Shown piece after piece: positions 1-11,122 of a stretch of DNA of 64,000 nucleotides. The position numbers were made by a program, and so were the translations under genes. Numbering within the stretch: position 1 is the first letter of the stretch; the number at the start of each line of letters is the position of its first letter. Location of the stretch: contig JAHCVI010000003.1 of the NCBI GenBank assembly GCA_019096155.1, positions 3,224,001 to 3,288,000 on the forward strand, given 5' to 3'. The stretch is from Staphylotrichum longicolle. Lineage: Eukaryota; Ascomycota; Sordariomycetes; Sordariales; Chaetomiaceae. The notes under the pieces were generated by a model. The model ran no database searches. It had not been told where the DNA came from and saw only the letters and a list, made by a program, of their open reading frames with translations.

Positions 1-182
1 TAGCCCGCTCCCGAGGGCTGCTGCTGCTGCTGCATGTACACTCCAAGCTCGCCCAATGTAAAATCCAAACCCGCAATATGACCGCCCGCCCAAACGCCGT
101 CCTAAACTGTATGGAATGCCGTGGGTATTCGTACAACAGCTGTGATCGCCTCGCTCGCGACCGCCGCCCCCGGAACCGCAGC

Positions 183-532
183 TTAGTGGTGGATGTAGCC
201 CTCGCGTATACCCGATCGTCTCGGTTCAATGAGCGGGTGAAGTTGGGATAGAAACGTAACGGCCCAAATGAGGTAACAGCTGGCGATGGCGAGGATGATG
301 GAGGAGCGCCAGAGCCTGGTTGAGACTCCCGTCAGCATGGTGGTTATCGGGGGATGGAAATCAAGGATGTTCGTACACTTGGTTCTCGCCCTTGGGTGAG
401 AAGAACCATGCTGCTAGCGACATGGCGACGACTATCACCAAGCCGATGATGACGCTCCAGCTGCAACAGTCGTTAGCGGAATGCTCCTGGTTCCCGGAGG
501 GTGCGCTGGACGGCTCCGTACCCGTTGGCCAT
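183..532 (-). CDS. VMA9: V-type proton ATPase subunit e (Vma9-like)
   Basis: This is a 75-residue membrane subunit of the V0 sector of the vacuolar H+-ATPase, needed to assemble the proton pump of vacuole and endomembranes. It has three exons on the minus strand: 532-522 (11 bases), 460-377 and 315-183. The introns are GTACGG..GTTGCAG (60 bases, CTAAC branch) and GTACGA..AACCAG (61 bases, CTGAC branch). The joined protein has two hydrophobic segments (about residues 6-22 and 37-56) separated by a polar PKGEN loop. The second segment is followed by the family motif SQLHPLIEPRRS, as in yeast Vma9. Length matches the family. The exons are too short to show up as one open frame, but all phases close. 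It lies head-to-tail downstream of the dehydrogenase gene. Confidence 0.93.
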
Positions 533-889
533 CGTGAAAGATTAGGATGCTTGGGACTATTGACTGCAAACTTATTTCAAAATCAAGTGTTGATGGCGGA
601 CTGTGTTTTGGCGGACGGATCTTGTCGATGTCGTCTCGACGGTTGGTTGCGCGGCGTTGGAGGTTGGCGGGAAGCTCAAGGCGCAGCACAGACGAGCTCG
701 AGCTTAGTCATCGATACATCGATCGTATTGTACGTTACGCCCGCCAAGATGCCCTTGCAATCATCCTTCCGACTCAAACATCTTTGCAACTCCATCCTAA
801 TAAGTGTGTCGAATAGGGTTCTCTTGTTAAGCTCCGTCTTTGAGTAACTCTACTTGCCATCGCCGTCACGAGCCCACTCGAACGGACGA
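533..889. other. Intergenic, probable VMA9 promoter
   Basis: The stretch separates two minus-strand genes and should carry the VMA9 promoter plus the dehydrogenase 3' end. I see no RNA gene, repeat or convincing small coding region. Longer open frames here overlap VMA9 in wrong frames. Confidence 0.6.
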
Positions 890-1866
890 TCAGTTATTCT
901 CGTACTTCAAGCCACCTTCCTCCCTGACAGCACCATAAATTCCAGCAATGTCGCCCTTCTCCCCATCGTGCTCCTTCACCTTGGCCAGATGCGCATTGGC
1001 GACCTCGAGATTCCTCATCTGAACGCCGCTGGCCTCGGCCAAACTAAGAGCATGCCTGGCGTCCTTCAGTGCCAGGTCAACAGGGAACAACGGATACGAC
1101 ATCTTGTGGTACGCCCCAGACAGAATGCGGGTCGAATAAGCCGCATACGGGCCGGGGAGGATGTTCTCGACAAAGTCGTGCAGGTACTGTGTCCCGAGCC
1201 CGGACTTTTCGGCCAGCACCAAGCCCTCAGACAGCTGCTCGACCATGTTCAGGATGAAGGTATTTCCGACCAGCTTCAGTTGGAGCGCCTTCTCATACGG
1301 CTCGTCGCTCATGTCAATTTCGGCTTTGGCCATGACACCCTTGAAGAACTGGCTGGCTTTCTCGACCGACGACTTCGGGCCGGCGAGAACCCCCACGAGT
1401 TGTCCCAACTCTCCCATGGCGGGTGCGCCGAAGACCGGTGCGGCAACGAACTCGGCGCCGCGATCTTGGAAGGCCTTAGCCACGCGGGCCGTGGTATCCG
1501 GGTGGATGGTGGAGCACTCTACGAAGAGCTTCCCTTTGACATCGCAAGCCTTGAAGATATCCTCTGCTACCGCTTCGACGACGTCGTCCTTGGCGAGGAT
1601 CGTGAAGATGATGTCAGCTCTGGCGACGCCGGCGGCGATCGAGTCGACGACCTCGGTCTTTCCGGCGGGAAACTGATCACTGAATTCGACAGAGCGCTGC
1701 TTGGTCCGGTTGTAAACGAGGACTGGGTACTCGACTTGCGCCTTTTCCACAATGTTTTTGCACATTCCCTGAAGCTATGTCAGAAAGTATTCAGCAAAGA
1801 GTCCTCTAGATGTGCACTGACCCGGCCCATGTTCCCCAGGCCAACCCACAGAAGTTTCGGAGCCAT
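890..1866 (-). CDS. NAD(P)-dependent 6-phosphogluconate / 3-hydroxyisobutyrate dehydrogenase family oxidoreductase
   Basis: This is a 307-residue beta-hydroxyacid dehydrogenase. Exon 1 (1866-1822) encodes MAPKLLWVGLGNMGR. Exon 2 (1768-890) continues with GM, which restores the Rossmann fingerprint GLGNMGRGM across a 53-base intron (GTCAGT..CTTCAG). Exon 2 alone would start too late and lose the cofactor-binding loop. Further marks are the VYNRT segment after the second beta strand, ECSTIHPDT (substrate-binding region), PVFGAP, and KLVGNTFILNMVEQLSEG, where the lysine-asparagine pair fits the family catalytic site. The C-terminal half matches the helical NAD_binding_11 domain. The exact substrate cannot be told from sequence. 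It is divergent from arg-14, with about 1 kb between the starts. Confidence 0.9.
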
Positions 1867-2267
1867 GGTAAGGATTGATCAGATAGGTTGATGACAAGGT
1901 ACGGTGGTGGAGAATTCAAGGTCCATGAGTTCAGATGATTCAGGTTCTGGCCTGGCGCGTTCGAGTTTCCTTGCTTTAGGTTGTTGACTTATTGATATTT
2001 AGGATTGGGAGAGAAGTGAGGTAAGGTTAGGTAAGGCAGGTAGGCAAGTAAGTCGGCACATCCGGTTGCCCCGGTTTGCTGGCGGAGAAACGCTTTCCCT
2101 TCGTATCTATGCGGAGTGTGCTGGGTGGAAGGAACTCGAGTTCACAACCGAAGGTAAGGTGCTACTTAGGCTTACAAATGAACTCGAGGCAGTTGCGGAT
2201 GCCATCCGATGTAGCTACTATGATGAAGAGACTCAAGACAATCAACTTCATTATCATGAAGCTGCAG

Positions 2268-2274
2268 TGACTCA
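2268..2274. promoter_or_regulatory. TGACTCA element (candidate Gcn4/CPC-1 site, distal)
   Basis: Perfect TGACTCA, the consensus bound by Gcn4/CPC-1 bZIP regulators of general amino-acid control. It lies 617 bases upstream of the arg-14 start. Binding is inferred from the motif and the adjacent arginine gene. Confidence 0.45.
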
Positions 2275-2738
2275 ATGCCTTATTTTAGGCGCCTTGTTGA
2301 ACAATCCATTCGATTAACGGGATCGATCCGTCAAGATGAACCCTTGGCCGGCAATGCTCAAGCATCATATCCTCTCACAGCGGAAGCTGGTGCGGGGAAA
2401 CTTTAGCCACAACTGCTGGGTTGCTTCCATGCAGATGTACATCTGCGGGGTCGATCTTAGTGGAGGCAGGCACCTCCACATCACCGTTTGAGCCGACAGT
2501 CCCCCGATATCCCGATACTCCTCAGACAAGCTTCCAGGAGGGAACAAAACGGACCTCGGTCGGTCAAAAGATGCTTGATCCACCACCCATTCAGGTCTCC
2601 AATCGACCCAATTTACTCTATGATTATCTGCCAAGAAAATCTCCAAGTCCAAAGACACCGTCTCCACTGCTAGTCCGTTATCTGATGATCTGATAATTTT
2701 GCTTGGGTGCACCAGGGTTGTTAGCGTGTGGGTTTCCT

Positions 2739-2745
2739 TGACTCA
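2739..2745. promoter_or_regulatory. TGACTCA element (candidate Gcn4/CPC-1 site, proximal)
   Basis: Second perfect TGACTCA, 146 bases upstream of the arg-14 start, a usual position for cross-pathway control elements in fungal amino-acid genes. Two copies in front of an arginine-biosynthesis gene support general amino-acid control. Not tested. Confidence 0.6.
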
Positions 2746-2890
2746 CCAGGGCATCACCGCCTTATCATCCATCCACCGCTAGCAAAAAAATAATGAGCAC
2801 GGCTTCCGTCTGAGAGCTTACTCCTTGGCCGGGTCTCCTCGTGAAGGGACCCCGGGATATTCCCCAAACCTCTCTCCGAATCAATTGAAC

Positions 2891-5035
2891 ATGTTCGCCC
2901 GAGGCGGTGGCGTGTGGAAGAGAGCAACCTCGGCAGTCCAGGTGAGACATCTCTCTGCAGCCACGCGCTTCTTCCTTAACACGTTACGTTGCTTGGGACT
3001 TTTTTATTCTGACAGACAGAACAGACCTCTGTCCGTAGGGAACAGTGCCGCTGCACGTCAACAGCTGAGAATGGCTCCCGGCCTACCAGGAATGGTGTCG
3101 GGGCATCTGAGAACCACCATTCCCCCGCTACCGAGGCAAAGCAGAAGAGAGAGCTGGACAGGGTTAGACCTCATCCCTTCACCTCCTTAGGCTCTGCTAA
3201 CCGTCCGGCAGCAATTCTTGATCTCGGTCCTCGAGTCATCCGCCACCAAGCGTGATGCCAAGGCATATCTCCAGACTTTTGGCTCTTCCCCAGGATCTGG
3301 GCCGAAAAAGACTCCGGCATTCACTACTGTTTTGCAGGATGGACTCCGCGGTTCAAACGATGTGCCGCGATTTGTTCAGGGGCCAGTGAGAGTCTCTGTG
3401 GCCGACACCAGCGAGGTACCACATATCGCCATTGTGAAGTTGAGAGATACCCAAACTTGGGACGATTCTCTCATCGACGGCGTTGCCAAAACGCTTACCC
3501 AGCTACGAGACTTGGGCTTGAGAAGCGTTATCGTTCTTGACTGCGACTTGGAAGAGAGCAAGAGCGTCCAATGGCGGGATCTTGTTTCCCAACAGACGGA
3601 CCGCATCATCAAAGCCATTGGTCGGCACAGTTCACCAGGGGCAGAGCTGGTAAGCTCGGCGATATGGAAAAAAGATGGGGAGCCGCAGAGGCTCTCCTCT
3701 GTCGGTTCTACGAACCTTTTTGTCGGGTTTGGGGAAGGCTTCACCACTCCCCTCAGGCATGGTCATATCGTGGTGGTGCCGCCCCGTGCCTTGTGCGAGG
3801 AGAAGCTTGGATACACGGCAGCCGACGCCAACGACATCGTCTTTGCCTTGACCAACTACTTCTCTGGCCTGCAATTCGAAAAGCAGGCGATCGTTGAGGA
3901 GAATCCAGAGGCCAACAGCGCAGGCCCCCGTCCTGTGCGGAGAGCCGTGGTGGACAGGATTATTGTTATCGACCCCTTTGGCGGTATCCCGGCAAGCGGT
4001 CACGGGGACGGCGCACGGGTGTTTGTTAACCTAGAGGAAGAGTTCGACAAGCTCCATGGCGCCCTCGCAACCCACGGGCAAGCCGAGCCCGCAACGGTCA
4101 TGACAGGCCTGTCGGGAAAGGTCAAGGTGAAGCATGCGGAAAACCTGAAGCTCGTTCGGAACACACTGGCCATACTCCCCTCGACAGCCTCGGCGGTCAT
4201 AACCAGTCCAGCTGAGGCGGCAAATCTACGGCCATCGCTCAGCCAGTTGAACGAGGCCAATGTGGAGGAATTTGCGGGCGAGGTGAAAACCAGGAGATGG
4301 CAGAACCCGCTCATCCACAACCTCCTTACTGACAGGCCGATTTACTCGGCCTCGCTGCCCATTGGCAGGATTAAACGCACGAGCTGCAGCACCGAACTCA
4401 CGCGGGCCGGCATGCCAACTACAACATTGGCAAAGAAAGGCCTGCCTGTCACTATTTTCCCGGACCATCGTACAGGGTCTTGGCTGCCGCCTAAACCAGG
4501 CACCCCTCGACTTCGGCTGACCGACACATGCATCGACCTACCACGCCTGGTCCACCTTATCAACGACTCTTTTGGCCGCAAGCTAGACGTCGAGCACTAT
4601 CTCCGCCGGGTGGAAGACAGTCTCGCAGGCATCATCATCGCCGGCGAGTATGAGGGCGGAGCGATCCTCACATGGGAGCGTCCGTTTGGCATGGATGAGG
4701 AGACGGCGTACCGCGAGGGCAGGCTGGTGCCCTATTTGGACAAGTTTGCCGTCCTCAAGAAGAGCCAGGGGGCCGGCGGCGTAGCCGACATCGTCTTCAA
4801 CGCCATGGTGCGCGACTGTTTCCCTAACGGCGTATGCTGGAGGAGCAGGAAGAACAACCCGGTAAACAAGTGGTATTTTGAGCGGTCGTGTGGTGTGAGG
4901 AAGCTGCCGGAGAGCAACTGGGCCATGTTCTGGACGACGCCGGAGGCGGCCACAAGCGAGCAGCTGCTGGCAGACTATGAGGATGTGTGCAGGAATGTGG
5001 TGCCGTCGTGGGACGACACGAAGCCGGCAGACTAG
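2891..5035 (+). CDS. arg-14: N-acetylglutamate synthase, mitochondrial
   Basis: It makes N-acetylglutamate from glutamate and acetyl-CoA, the first step of arginine synthesis, in the mitochondrial matrix. Three exons (2891-2941, 3016-3162, 3212-5035) encode 673 residues. Exon 1 gives MFARGGGVWKRATSAVQ, an arginine-rich amphipathic start that fits a mitochondrial presequence. The phase-0 introns end in GACAG and GGCAG. The central part is the degenerate amino-acid-kinase-like domain. The C-terminal part (about residues 480-660) is the fungal DUF619/GNAT domain, with the stretches IIIAGEYEGGAILTWERP, YLDKFAV, GGVADIVFN and the terminal WRSRKNNPVNKWYFERS. The length fits fungal Arg2/ARG-14 proteins. 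Starting at the long last exon alone would lose the targeting sequence. Two TGACTCA elements lie upstream. Confidence 0.93.
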
Positions 5036-5521
5036 TTGTCTATGGTCCGCTGCGCGACGCCGGCAAGCAGAATCACACTCACAAGGGTGAGTGATTCAGG
5101 GTGTGGGTAAGGTAAGGTAGTCAATTGAATAACTGTGGTTAATCTGGTGCCCTTGGGTTCGTACAGTCAATCATGACATTGCCCGGACTCTCATCTCGTT
5201 GTGCACCACCTCAGTCGACTCCAAGTCGATAAACCTCTAACCACGTGAAAGCTGAAAGGGTGAAAGCAGCTGGCCACAGTGGTGCATGGATGCCTCCGCC
5301 TGATGACGCACCCAATCAATCTCGGTTCACGTCTGGAGCTGCAGGGGTTGGCGGGGTGTCAGCTGTGGGACTGTGGCTTGGCGCCCCTAAACAACTGCAA
5401 GGCGTCGCATCACAAAGCTTCTCTCATCGACATCAACAACCGCAGTTCGTCGAGTGCAAACCATTTCCGGCCACACATCCTCAAGCACCGAATTTCAAGC
5501 CGACCACGCCACGAGATCAAG
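5036..5521. other. Intergenic between arg-14 and BAR gene
   Basis: It holds the arg-14 3' region and the BAR gene promoter. A GGTAAGGTAAGGTAG tract lies at 5105-5120. No gene or repeat is seen beyond this. Confidence 0.55.
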
Positions 5522-6855
5522 ATGGACGCGTTCAAGGGTTTCCAGAAGAGCCTCACGTAGAGTGCCCCGCATTCCGAACTCGGCACCCGATCAGTCGAGG
5601 AAAGCTTCGAAGACGATGGCTGACACCGGATTGCAGCTCGCTGGGTGGGCAGATCACCCCCTTTGCCTCCCGCACCTTTCAATATACCAAGGAGCAACTG
5701 GGCCAGGCCGAGGACAAGGTTCGCGACGCCCAGAACCGCCGGTGCTGATACCGGATGATGGCTAATACCGACGGGAACAACAGACTCAGCTCCCCCCTGA
5801 CTACATCGACCTGGAGAAGCGGGTCGATGCGCTGAAGGCTGTTCACCAGAAGCTGCTTGCCGTGACGTAGGTGGCCACGGCGATATCAAGTCTCGAACAG
5901 CTTTCACTAACACCGTGGTCGCAAACAGCTCGCAGTACTCGCACGAGGCCTATGACTACCCGCCCAACATCAAGGAGACCTTCCAGGACCTCGGTCGCAC
6001 CGTCAGCGAGAAGGTTAACCTCCTTTCGAGTGCCACCTCTCCCGCTGAGGCCCAGGCGGCCCTGACGGCCCCCCCGACCGCGAAGCCCCAGCCGAAGACG
6101 TTCCACCATGCCATGGCGCGCGCGTCGTTGGCGAGCAGCCAGACCCTGCACCAGCAGCACACGGGCGCCGGCGAGGACCCGCTGGCTACGGCGCTCGAGA
6201 AGTACGCGCTCGCGATGGAGCGCGTGGGCGAGGCGCGCCTGGCTCAGGACGCCCAGATCCAGAGCCGCTTCCTGGCCGGCTGGAACACGACGCTCAACAC
6301 CAACATTCTGTTTGCCACCCGCGCTCGCAAGGCCGTCGAGAAGGCTCGCCTCACGCTTGACGCCGTCAAGGCGCGCGTCAAGGGCACCACCTGGAAGCTG
6401 GGCGCCACCTCGCCCCGCGCCGATACGCATGACGAGCACGAGCTGAGCGCCGAGGCGCAGGAGGAGATTGAGAAGGCCGAGGACGAGTTCGTCACGCAGA
6501 CGGAGGAGGCAGTGGGCGTCATGAAGAATGTGAGTCTTTCTTCGCATATACCGTACATACCCGCACACAGAACTGACAAAGATATCCAAAAACAGGTCCT
6601 CGACACCCCCGAGCCGCTGCGCAACCTGGCCGAGCTGATCGCCGCGCAAATGGAGTTCCACAAGAAGGCCCACGAGATTCTGAGCGAGCTCGCGCCCATC
6701 ATCGATGGGCTGCAGGTTGAACAGGAGGCAAGTCGTGCTTCGGCTTATGCGTTGCATTAAGACATGACGCGCGCCACGCAAGAGGGCCATGTTGCTGACG
6801 CTCCGCTACCTACCTCCAGGCGAGCTATCGCAAGAGCCGAGAGAGCGCTTCCTAA
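5522..6855 (+). CDS. Gvp36-type BAR-domain protein
   Basis: A 322-residue BAR-domain protein of the yeast Gvp36 type; such proteins bind curved membranes of Golgi or late secretory vesicles. Six exons: 5522-5556, 5637-5718, 5784-5866, 5929-6529, 6596-6727, 6820-6855. All phases close. The N-terminus reads MDAFKGFQKSL, then SLGGQITPFASRTFQYTKEQLGQAED, the typical start of this family. Residues about 60-310 are long charged helices with heptad character (KYALAMERVGEARLAQDAQIQ; MEFHKKAHEILSELAPII). The last intron begins GCAAGT and ends CCTCCAG, so it is a GC-AG intron. Splicing it out gives the ending EASYRKSRESAS. Reading through would add a short aberrant tail. Confidence 0.88.
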
Positions 6856-7372
6856 GCGGGGACCCCGCAAGAGAGTAAAGATTGGAGATGTGCTGCGGGC
6901 TACGTGAAGGAGGTGGAGCCCAAAGCTAGGACAGCAGACTGAGCAGCATATTGGCATGGGTTTGTCTGTTTGTTGCGGACCGGTTGGCTCTACCAATTGA
7001 CCTTTCTTGTTCTTTGTCGAGGACGACTGTCATATCAACCGTTCTGGGTCTCGTATTTCTCACCACTTTTTTTTCCTTCAATCTATCCGACTCCAGTGTA
7101 CTTCGTCCTGGTGTGTGTTTGTTTCTCTGTTGAGGGTGAGGCTTCGACATATAGACACAGTCAACTGCACCCAGTCCCTGCATCGTCTGTTCGTCCACGG
7201 TACTTGCGTTTCACGTGGAGGCGAAGATAGTCCAGGTGGGCAACAATATGGACCTGACACTGCGAACAAGCCCTTATCGTGACGTTGCGTGGGACGGTGT
7301 TGATTCGGGTGTCTGCAGCGCTTCAGCTTCTGCAGATAGCAATTCGTTTGCGCCAGCTCAGCATCCAATTAA
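6856..7372. other. Intergenic upstream of tRNA-Ala
   Basis: It contains the 3' region of the BAR gene, T-rich around 7060-7085. No coding or structural feature is supported apart from the adjoining tRNA. Confidence 0.55.
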
Positions 7373-7457
7373 GGGCGTGTGGCTCAGTTGGTAGAGCGTT
7401 CGCTTAGCATGCCTCAGTGTATGCGAAAGGTCCTGGGTTCGATTCCCAGCTCGTCCA
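7373..7457 (+). tRNA. tRNA-Ala (anticodon AGC) with a 12-base intron
   Basis: The sequence folds as a tRNA: acceptor strand GGGCGTG pairs with CTCGTCC, D-loop GGCTCAGTTGGTAGAGC, anticodon stem TTCGC/GCGAA around loop TTAGCAT, T-arm CTGGG-TTCGATT-CCCAG. The anticodon AGC reads alanine codons. The G3:U70 pair of the acceptor stem, the alanine identity signal, is present. A 12-base intron sits one base 3' of the anticodon, the canonical nuclear tRNA intron position. Internal A and B boxes are intact. Confidence 0.95.
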
Positions 7458-7874
7458 CAACCTTTTGCTACTTATCCATATCCAAGGGATAGTTCCTTTT
7501 TTCGTGGTTATGTTAATACTCTAGGTGTTGGGCCTGTTGGAGACAGCGAGTGAGGCAAAGATTCTGCGGCTTGATTCTCAACCGTCTCAGTTTTTGACTT
7601 AATCATCTGTGATTTCTACGCCGAAGGCCGTGTAATTTACCAACCTTTGCCCCACCTTTTGTCAAGCAGCCAATCATCATCGAGGTCCACTATTTGTTTC
7701 CTTTGCTTGAGGTCATGCATGGTCTCGCAAATGCTCCACATGAGGTCCCAGCCAAGGTCCCGCTTAAGGTACCACCATCTGAGGGTTCCACCTGAGTTCC
7801 GGCGGCGTCCAGCAACCAAAGCCAACACCCGCAACAACAAACGAGCTGTTTGGGAACGCAAATACCCCATAAAC
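7458..7874. other. Intergenic between tRNA-Ala and LSM4
   Basis: It follows the tRNA and precedes the LSM4 start codon, so it should hold the LSM4 promoter and 5' leader. I see no other gene. Confidence 0.5.
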
Positions 7875-8482
7875 ATGGTGAGTTTTTTAGTCCCTTCTTG
7901 TCAATGTTGACGGTGTACTGATCGATGCCCATCATTGCAGCTGCCCCTCGGGCTTTTGAACGCGGCGCAAGGCCACCCGATGCTGGTCGAGCTCAAGAAC
8001 GGCGAGACCCTCAACGGCCACCTCGTACTATGCGACACGTGGATGAACCTGACGCTGCGCGAAGTGGTGCAGACCAGTCCGGTGAGCTCTCCGATGCCGA
8101 CGACACGCTGCGCGCGGGTGGATTAGAGGGAGGGTGTGACTGACTGGGCTGTTTGCCGGGGGGATAGGAAGGCGACAAGTTCGTGCGGCTGCCAGAGGTT
8201 TACGTCAAGGGGAATAATGTGGGTTTTGCTTTTATTTGCTTGTCTGAGAGGGCGGCGGTGGTCTGGGATGGTTTGCTGACTGAGTGGGTGCGACAGATCA
8301 AGTACCTGCGCGTACCGGACGAGATCATCGACATTGTGAGAGAACAACAGAGCCAGCAGGGTGGCTATCGTGGAGGGCGCGGCGGGCAAGGGAGGGGCGA
8401 TCACGGTGGTCGTGGCGGTGATAGGGGCCGTGGTGGGAGGGGCAGAGGAGGTGGTCGGGGCGGAAGGGGGGGGGGGTCATGA
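7875..8482 (+). CDS. LSM4: U6 snRNA-associated Sm-like protein LSm4
   Basis: A subunit of the Lsm2-8 ring on U6 snRNA and the cytoplasmic Lsm1-7 ring in mRNA decay. Four exons: 7875-7877 (only the ATG), 7941-8081, 8168-8218, 8297-8482, giving 126 residues. The start-codon-only first exon is forced by ATG|GTGAGT and the acceptor CATTGCAG, after which the protein continues LPLGLLNAAQGHPMLVELKNGE. The Sm1 motif (ELKNGETLNGHLVLCDTWMN) and the Sm2 motif (YVKGNNIKYLRVPDE) are complete. The C-terminal 40 residues are an RGG/GGRG-rich tail, the usual LSm4 feature linked to RNA binding and P-bodies. Both later introns fall inside the Sm fold in phase 0. Confidence 0.96.
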
Positions 8483-9161
8483 GGCTGGCATACGGAGCGG
8501 CGATGCTTTGATGGACACGCGTGGACAGCAGAGTTGCGAGAGACGATACCTACAAACCTGCGGAGTCTCCAGGCTGGGGAAAGGAACCGACTTCGAAGAC
8601 TTGGCGGCTTGAGCGAGCAGCCCCCGTTGACGGCAGAGCTGGTCCGACTGGCTTAGTGGGGGGATGAATGCGCCGCCTGCCGGCCGTGGACTGTTGTTTA
8701 TGGTAGAACACCGCTGCCTTCTCGTAGTGGCAGGTCGACCGTAACGCACTCCGAGTAGCACCTGGAAGCTGATATGAACGCCATGAGACCGACGATAATA
8801 CAGCTCACCTCCTCCCAAGGCCCACGTGACCTAGTCTGCCAATGTTGTGTTCCTGACGCAGATTCTTGGCGGCGCGGACAAGGATGTTCGCTCTCCAGCA
8901 ATGTCCACCGCCTTTTTTTCTTAGTGGCAGAAACGAACCCTGGATTGGAACGGCGTCCTTTCAGAAGACACGCATCACGACTTAGCCATGGCAGCCAATT
9001 GTCGAGCATGAGCGGTACGCCTCGGCCGCCGACCCCGAGATACCATCTACACCGTCCAGAACACACCTATGAGCTAGGAAATTGGTCCAAATGAATATTG
9101 AGCCTACATCTTCAACCAGCCTTTTCCAATCTCCCTCCTGGCTGTTGCCGGTTTTTGCATC
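8483..9161. other. Intergenic between LSM4 and PPR gene
   Basis: It holds the LSM4 3' region and the upstream region of the PPR gene. No RNA gene or repeat is seen; short open frames have no protein features. Confidence 0.5.
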
Positions 9162-11122
9162 ATGTCGGCTAAGAAGATAACCATCGACGCGCTCACCCGA
9201 GCTTTGTGTCCCTCAATTGATGCGACACTCGTGGCGAACGCCATCTCATTGTCCTCACACTCGTCTGGTCGCGTCCGCATCAACGGTCGTGGCCTTGACT
9301 CGGGGCTGTCTCACAGCTACTGCGCCAGCCAGGCACGCACCCTACACACCGACAGCCCTGCGAGGGGAAAGTTTGCCCAGAAGCAACTCTATCCGCAATG
9401 GTCGGCTCCCGCGGCCCCCAAGGCACCAAAGCGAGTTGCTGGGGAAAAGGCAGCCCGCGCTCCCCGTCGTCCAAAGGATCGCTTTCCGGCCTGGGCCGCA
9501 GAGGGAACATCAACGACCCAAATGCCCGAACCTGAAAACGAGGCACAGCAGTCGGATTCTACCAACGGGACCAAGGGACATGAATCTGATCTCCCCTCAG
9601 AGTTGGCCGACGTCGCCACGCCCGCCATATACGAGATGCTACGCCGCCGGGAGGGGCATGCCAACGCCAGTGAGATACAGCGTCTCGTCAGATACCTCGT
9701 CGAGGAACGTGGCGAGCGACCGAACGTGGTTATGTACGAGGCGCTTGCCGCGGCCAACTGGAACCCAACAACAGGCTCCGCTGCCACGTTGGCCGAGATG
9801 GTCAAGGAAATGAGGACGTTCGACATAGGATCCTCACCCGGGTTCTTCCACAGTGCATTGCGGGTATGTCTCGGAGGCCACGTGGTCAGGTTTGGGATTG
9901 TCGCTAACTCAGCCAACAGCTGCTTGCTATTCACCCAGATTACCTCCTCAGGAAGACGGTTCTTCAAAGAATGAGCGAGGCAGGGATCGAGCTTAAAGAT
10001 GACGGCAAGCACAGCGTCGCGTTGGGACTTCTGCGCGAAGGTCAGAACGAGATGGCGCTGGATTATTGGAACCAGATGCTGAAAGAAGGGACACAGATAC
10101 CCCTTTGGGTGTCTCTGACCTTTCTCTATGTGCTAGTAGGTCGAGGCTTTCTGAACGAAGCAGTTCGGCTGTTTCACCAAGTCCTCAAAAAAACCGAAGA
10201 CAAGCTCGAGGCTGCCCCTCTTGTGGTTTGGCACTACCTCCTGGACGAATGCAGCAGAAGCTTGCATTACGAGGGAACGAGCTTCATCTGGAAGCAGATG
10301 GTTGAACCAGGGACGATCAATCCCTCTGACGGAATTGCCCTCAATGTGCTCAACACGGCCGCACGAAACGGCGATGCGGAACTGGCCACCGCCGCCATCG
10401 AAATTCTCTCGGGACGGCAGGTCAAACTCCACCTCCACCATTACGAGCCGCTGCTCGAAAGTTACGCAAAGGCTGGGGACCTGGAGAAGGCATTTGGGGT
10501 CCTCTGCATCATGAAGAACGTCTGGATTCAGCCAGACGAATCCAGCACCCGCTCTCTCTACCTCATGCTCAAAAATGCCCCCGAGCTTGCAGACGAAGCA
10601 GTCCGCGCCCTCCGCAATCTGAGCAAGGAGCACGACCTCCCAGTGGTGGCGATCAACGTGCTGCTGGAAGCCGTGTCAAAGACGCAGCCAATGGCCCGCA
10701 CGCTTGACATCTACAGCTCTGTCTGTGAGCTCTGCAAGTCGGGGCCGAATCAGCAGACGTTTGTGTTGCTTCTCAACGAGTGTACCACGGCCAACGATGC
10801 CGTGGTTCTGGTGTCGGAGATGGACCGCTGGTCCATCCAGCCCTCGCCGGCGATCCTCGACCAACTGATCCGCTGCTTCGTCAAGGACGGCAGCCTCGAC
10901 GTGGCGCTGCTCTATCTCGACGAGCTGAGCCGGTTCCCGGTTTCTTCGCCGTGGGTGAGCACGCGCACTTTGCGGACGGTGCTCTTCCGCTGCTACGAGG
11001 AGAACGATACGAGGGCGCTCAAGGTCCTGCGCGAGGCGAAGAGGAGAGGGGTGGAGCTCGAACCAGGCGTGTTGGCCAGGCTGAACCAGCTCGATACGGC
11101 CGCGATGGCCTCCTCATCATGA
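9162..11122 (+). CDS. Mitochondrial pentatricopeptide-repeat protein
   Basis: Two exons (9162-9863, 9920-11122; GTATGT..CCAACAG intron, phase 0) encode 634 residues. The first 75 residues are rich in Ser, Arg and Ala and poor in acidic residues, fitting a mitochondrial presequence. A basic, Pro/Ala-rich linker follows. From about residue 150 the chain is paired helices with PPR spacing, for example VVWHYLLDECSRS, IALNVLNTAARNGDAELATA, YEPLLESYAKAGDLEKAFGV and LDQLIRCFVKDGSLDVALLY. PPR proteins bind organellar RNA and act in processing, stability or translation. The target transcript cannot be inferred. The repeats are degenerate, as usual in fungi, so helical repeats of another kind remain possible. 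Confidence 0.8.

Larger units (their letters stand above)
1867..2890. promoter_or_regulatory. Divergent promoter region between dehydrogenase and N-acetylglutamate synthase
   Basis: These 1.0 kb serve two divergent genes. The stretch holds two perfect TGACTCA elements (listed separately) and an AGGTAAGGTTAGGTAAGG tract at about 2018-2052. Open frames inside it have no recognisable protein features. One of 51 codons starts at 2336 and lies upstream of arg-14, but I cannot tell whether it is in the transcript. Confidence 0.55.

Noticed and set aside
854..1891. 345-codon plus-strand frame
   Set aside because: It lies antisense to the dehydrogenase gene, whose Rossmann motif and splicing are clear; the frame has no motif.
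2336..2491. Possible uORF of 51 codons upstream of arg-14
   Set aside because: No evidence that it is in the transcript and no similarity to the arginine attenuator peptide; kept only as a remark.
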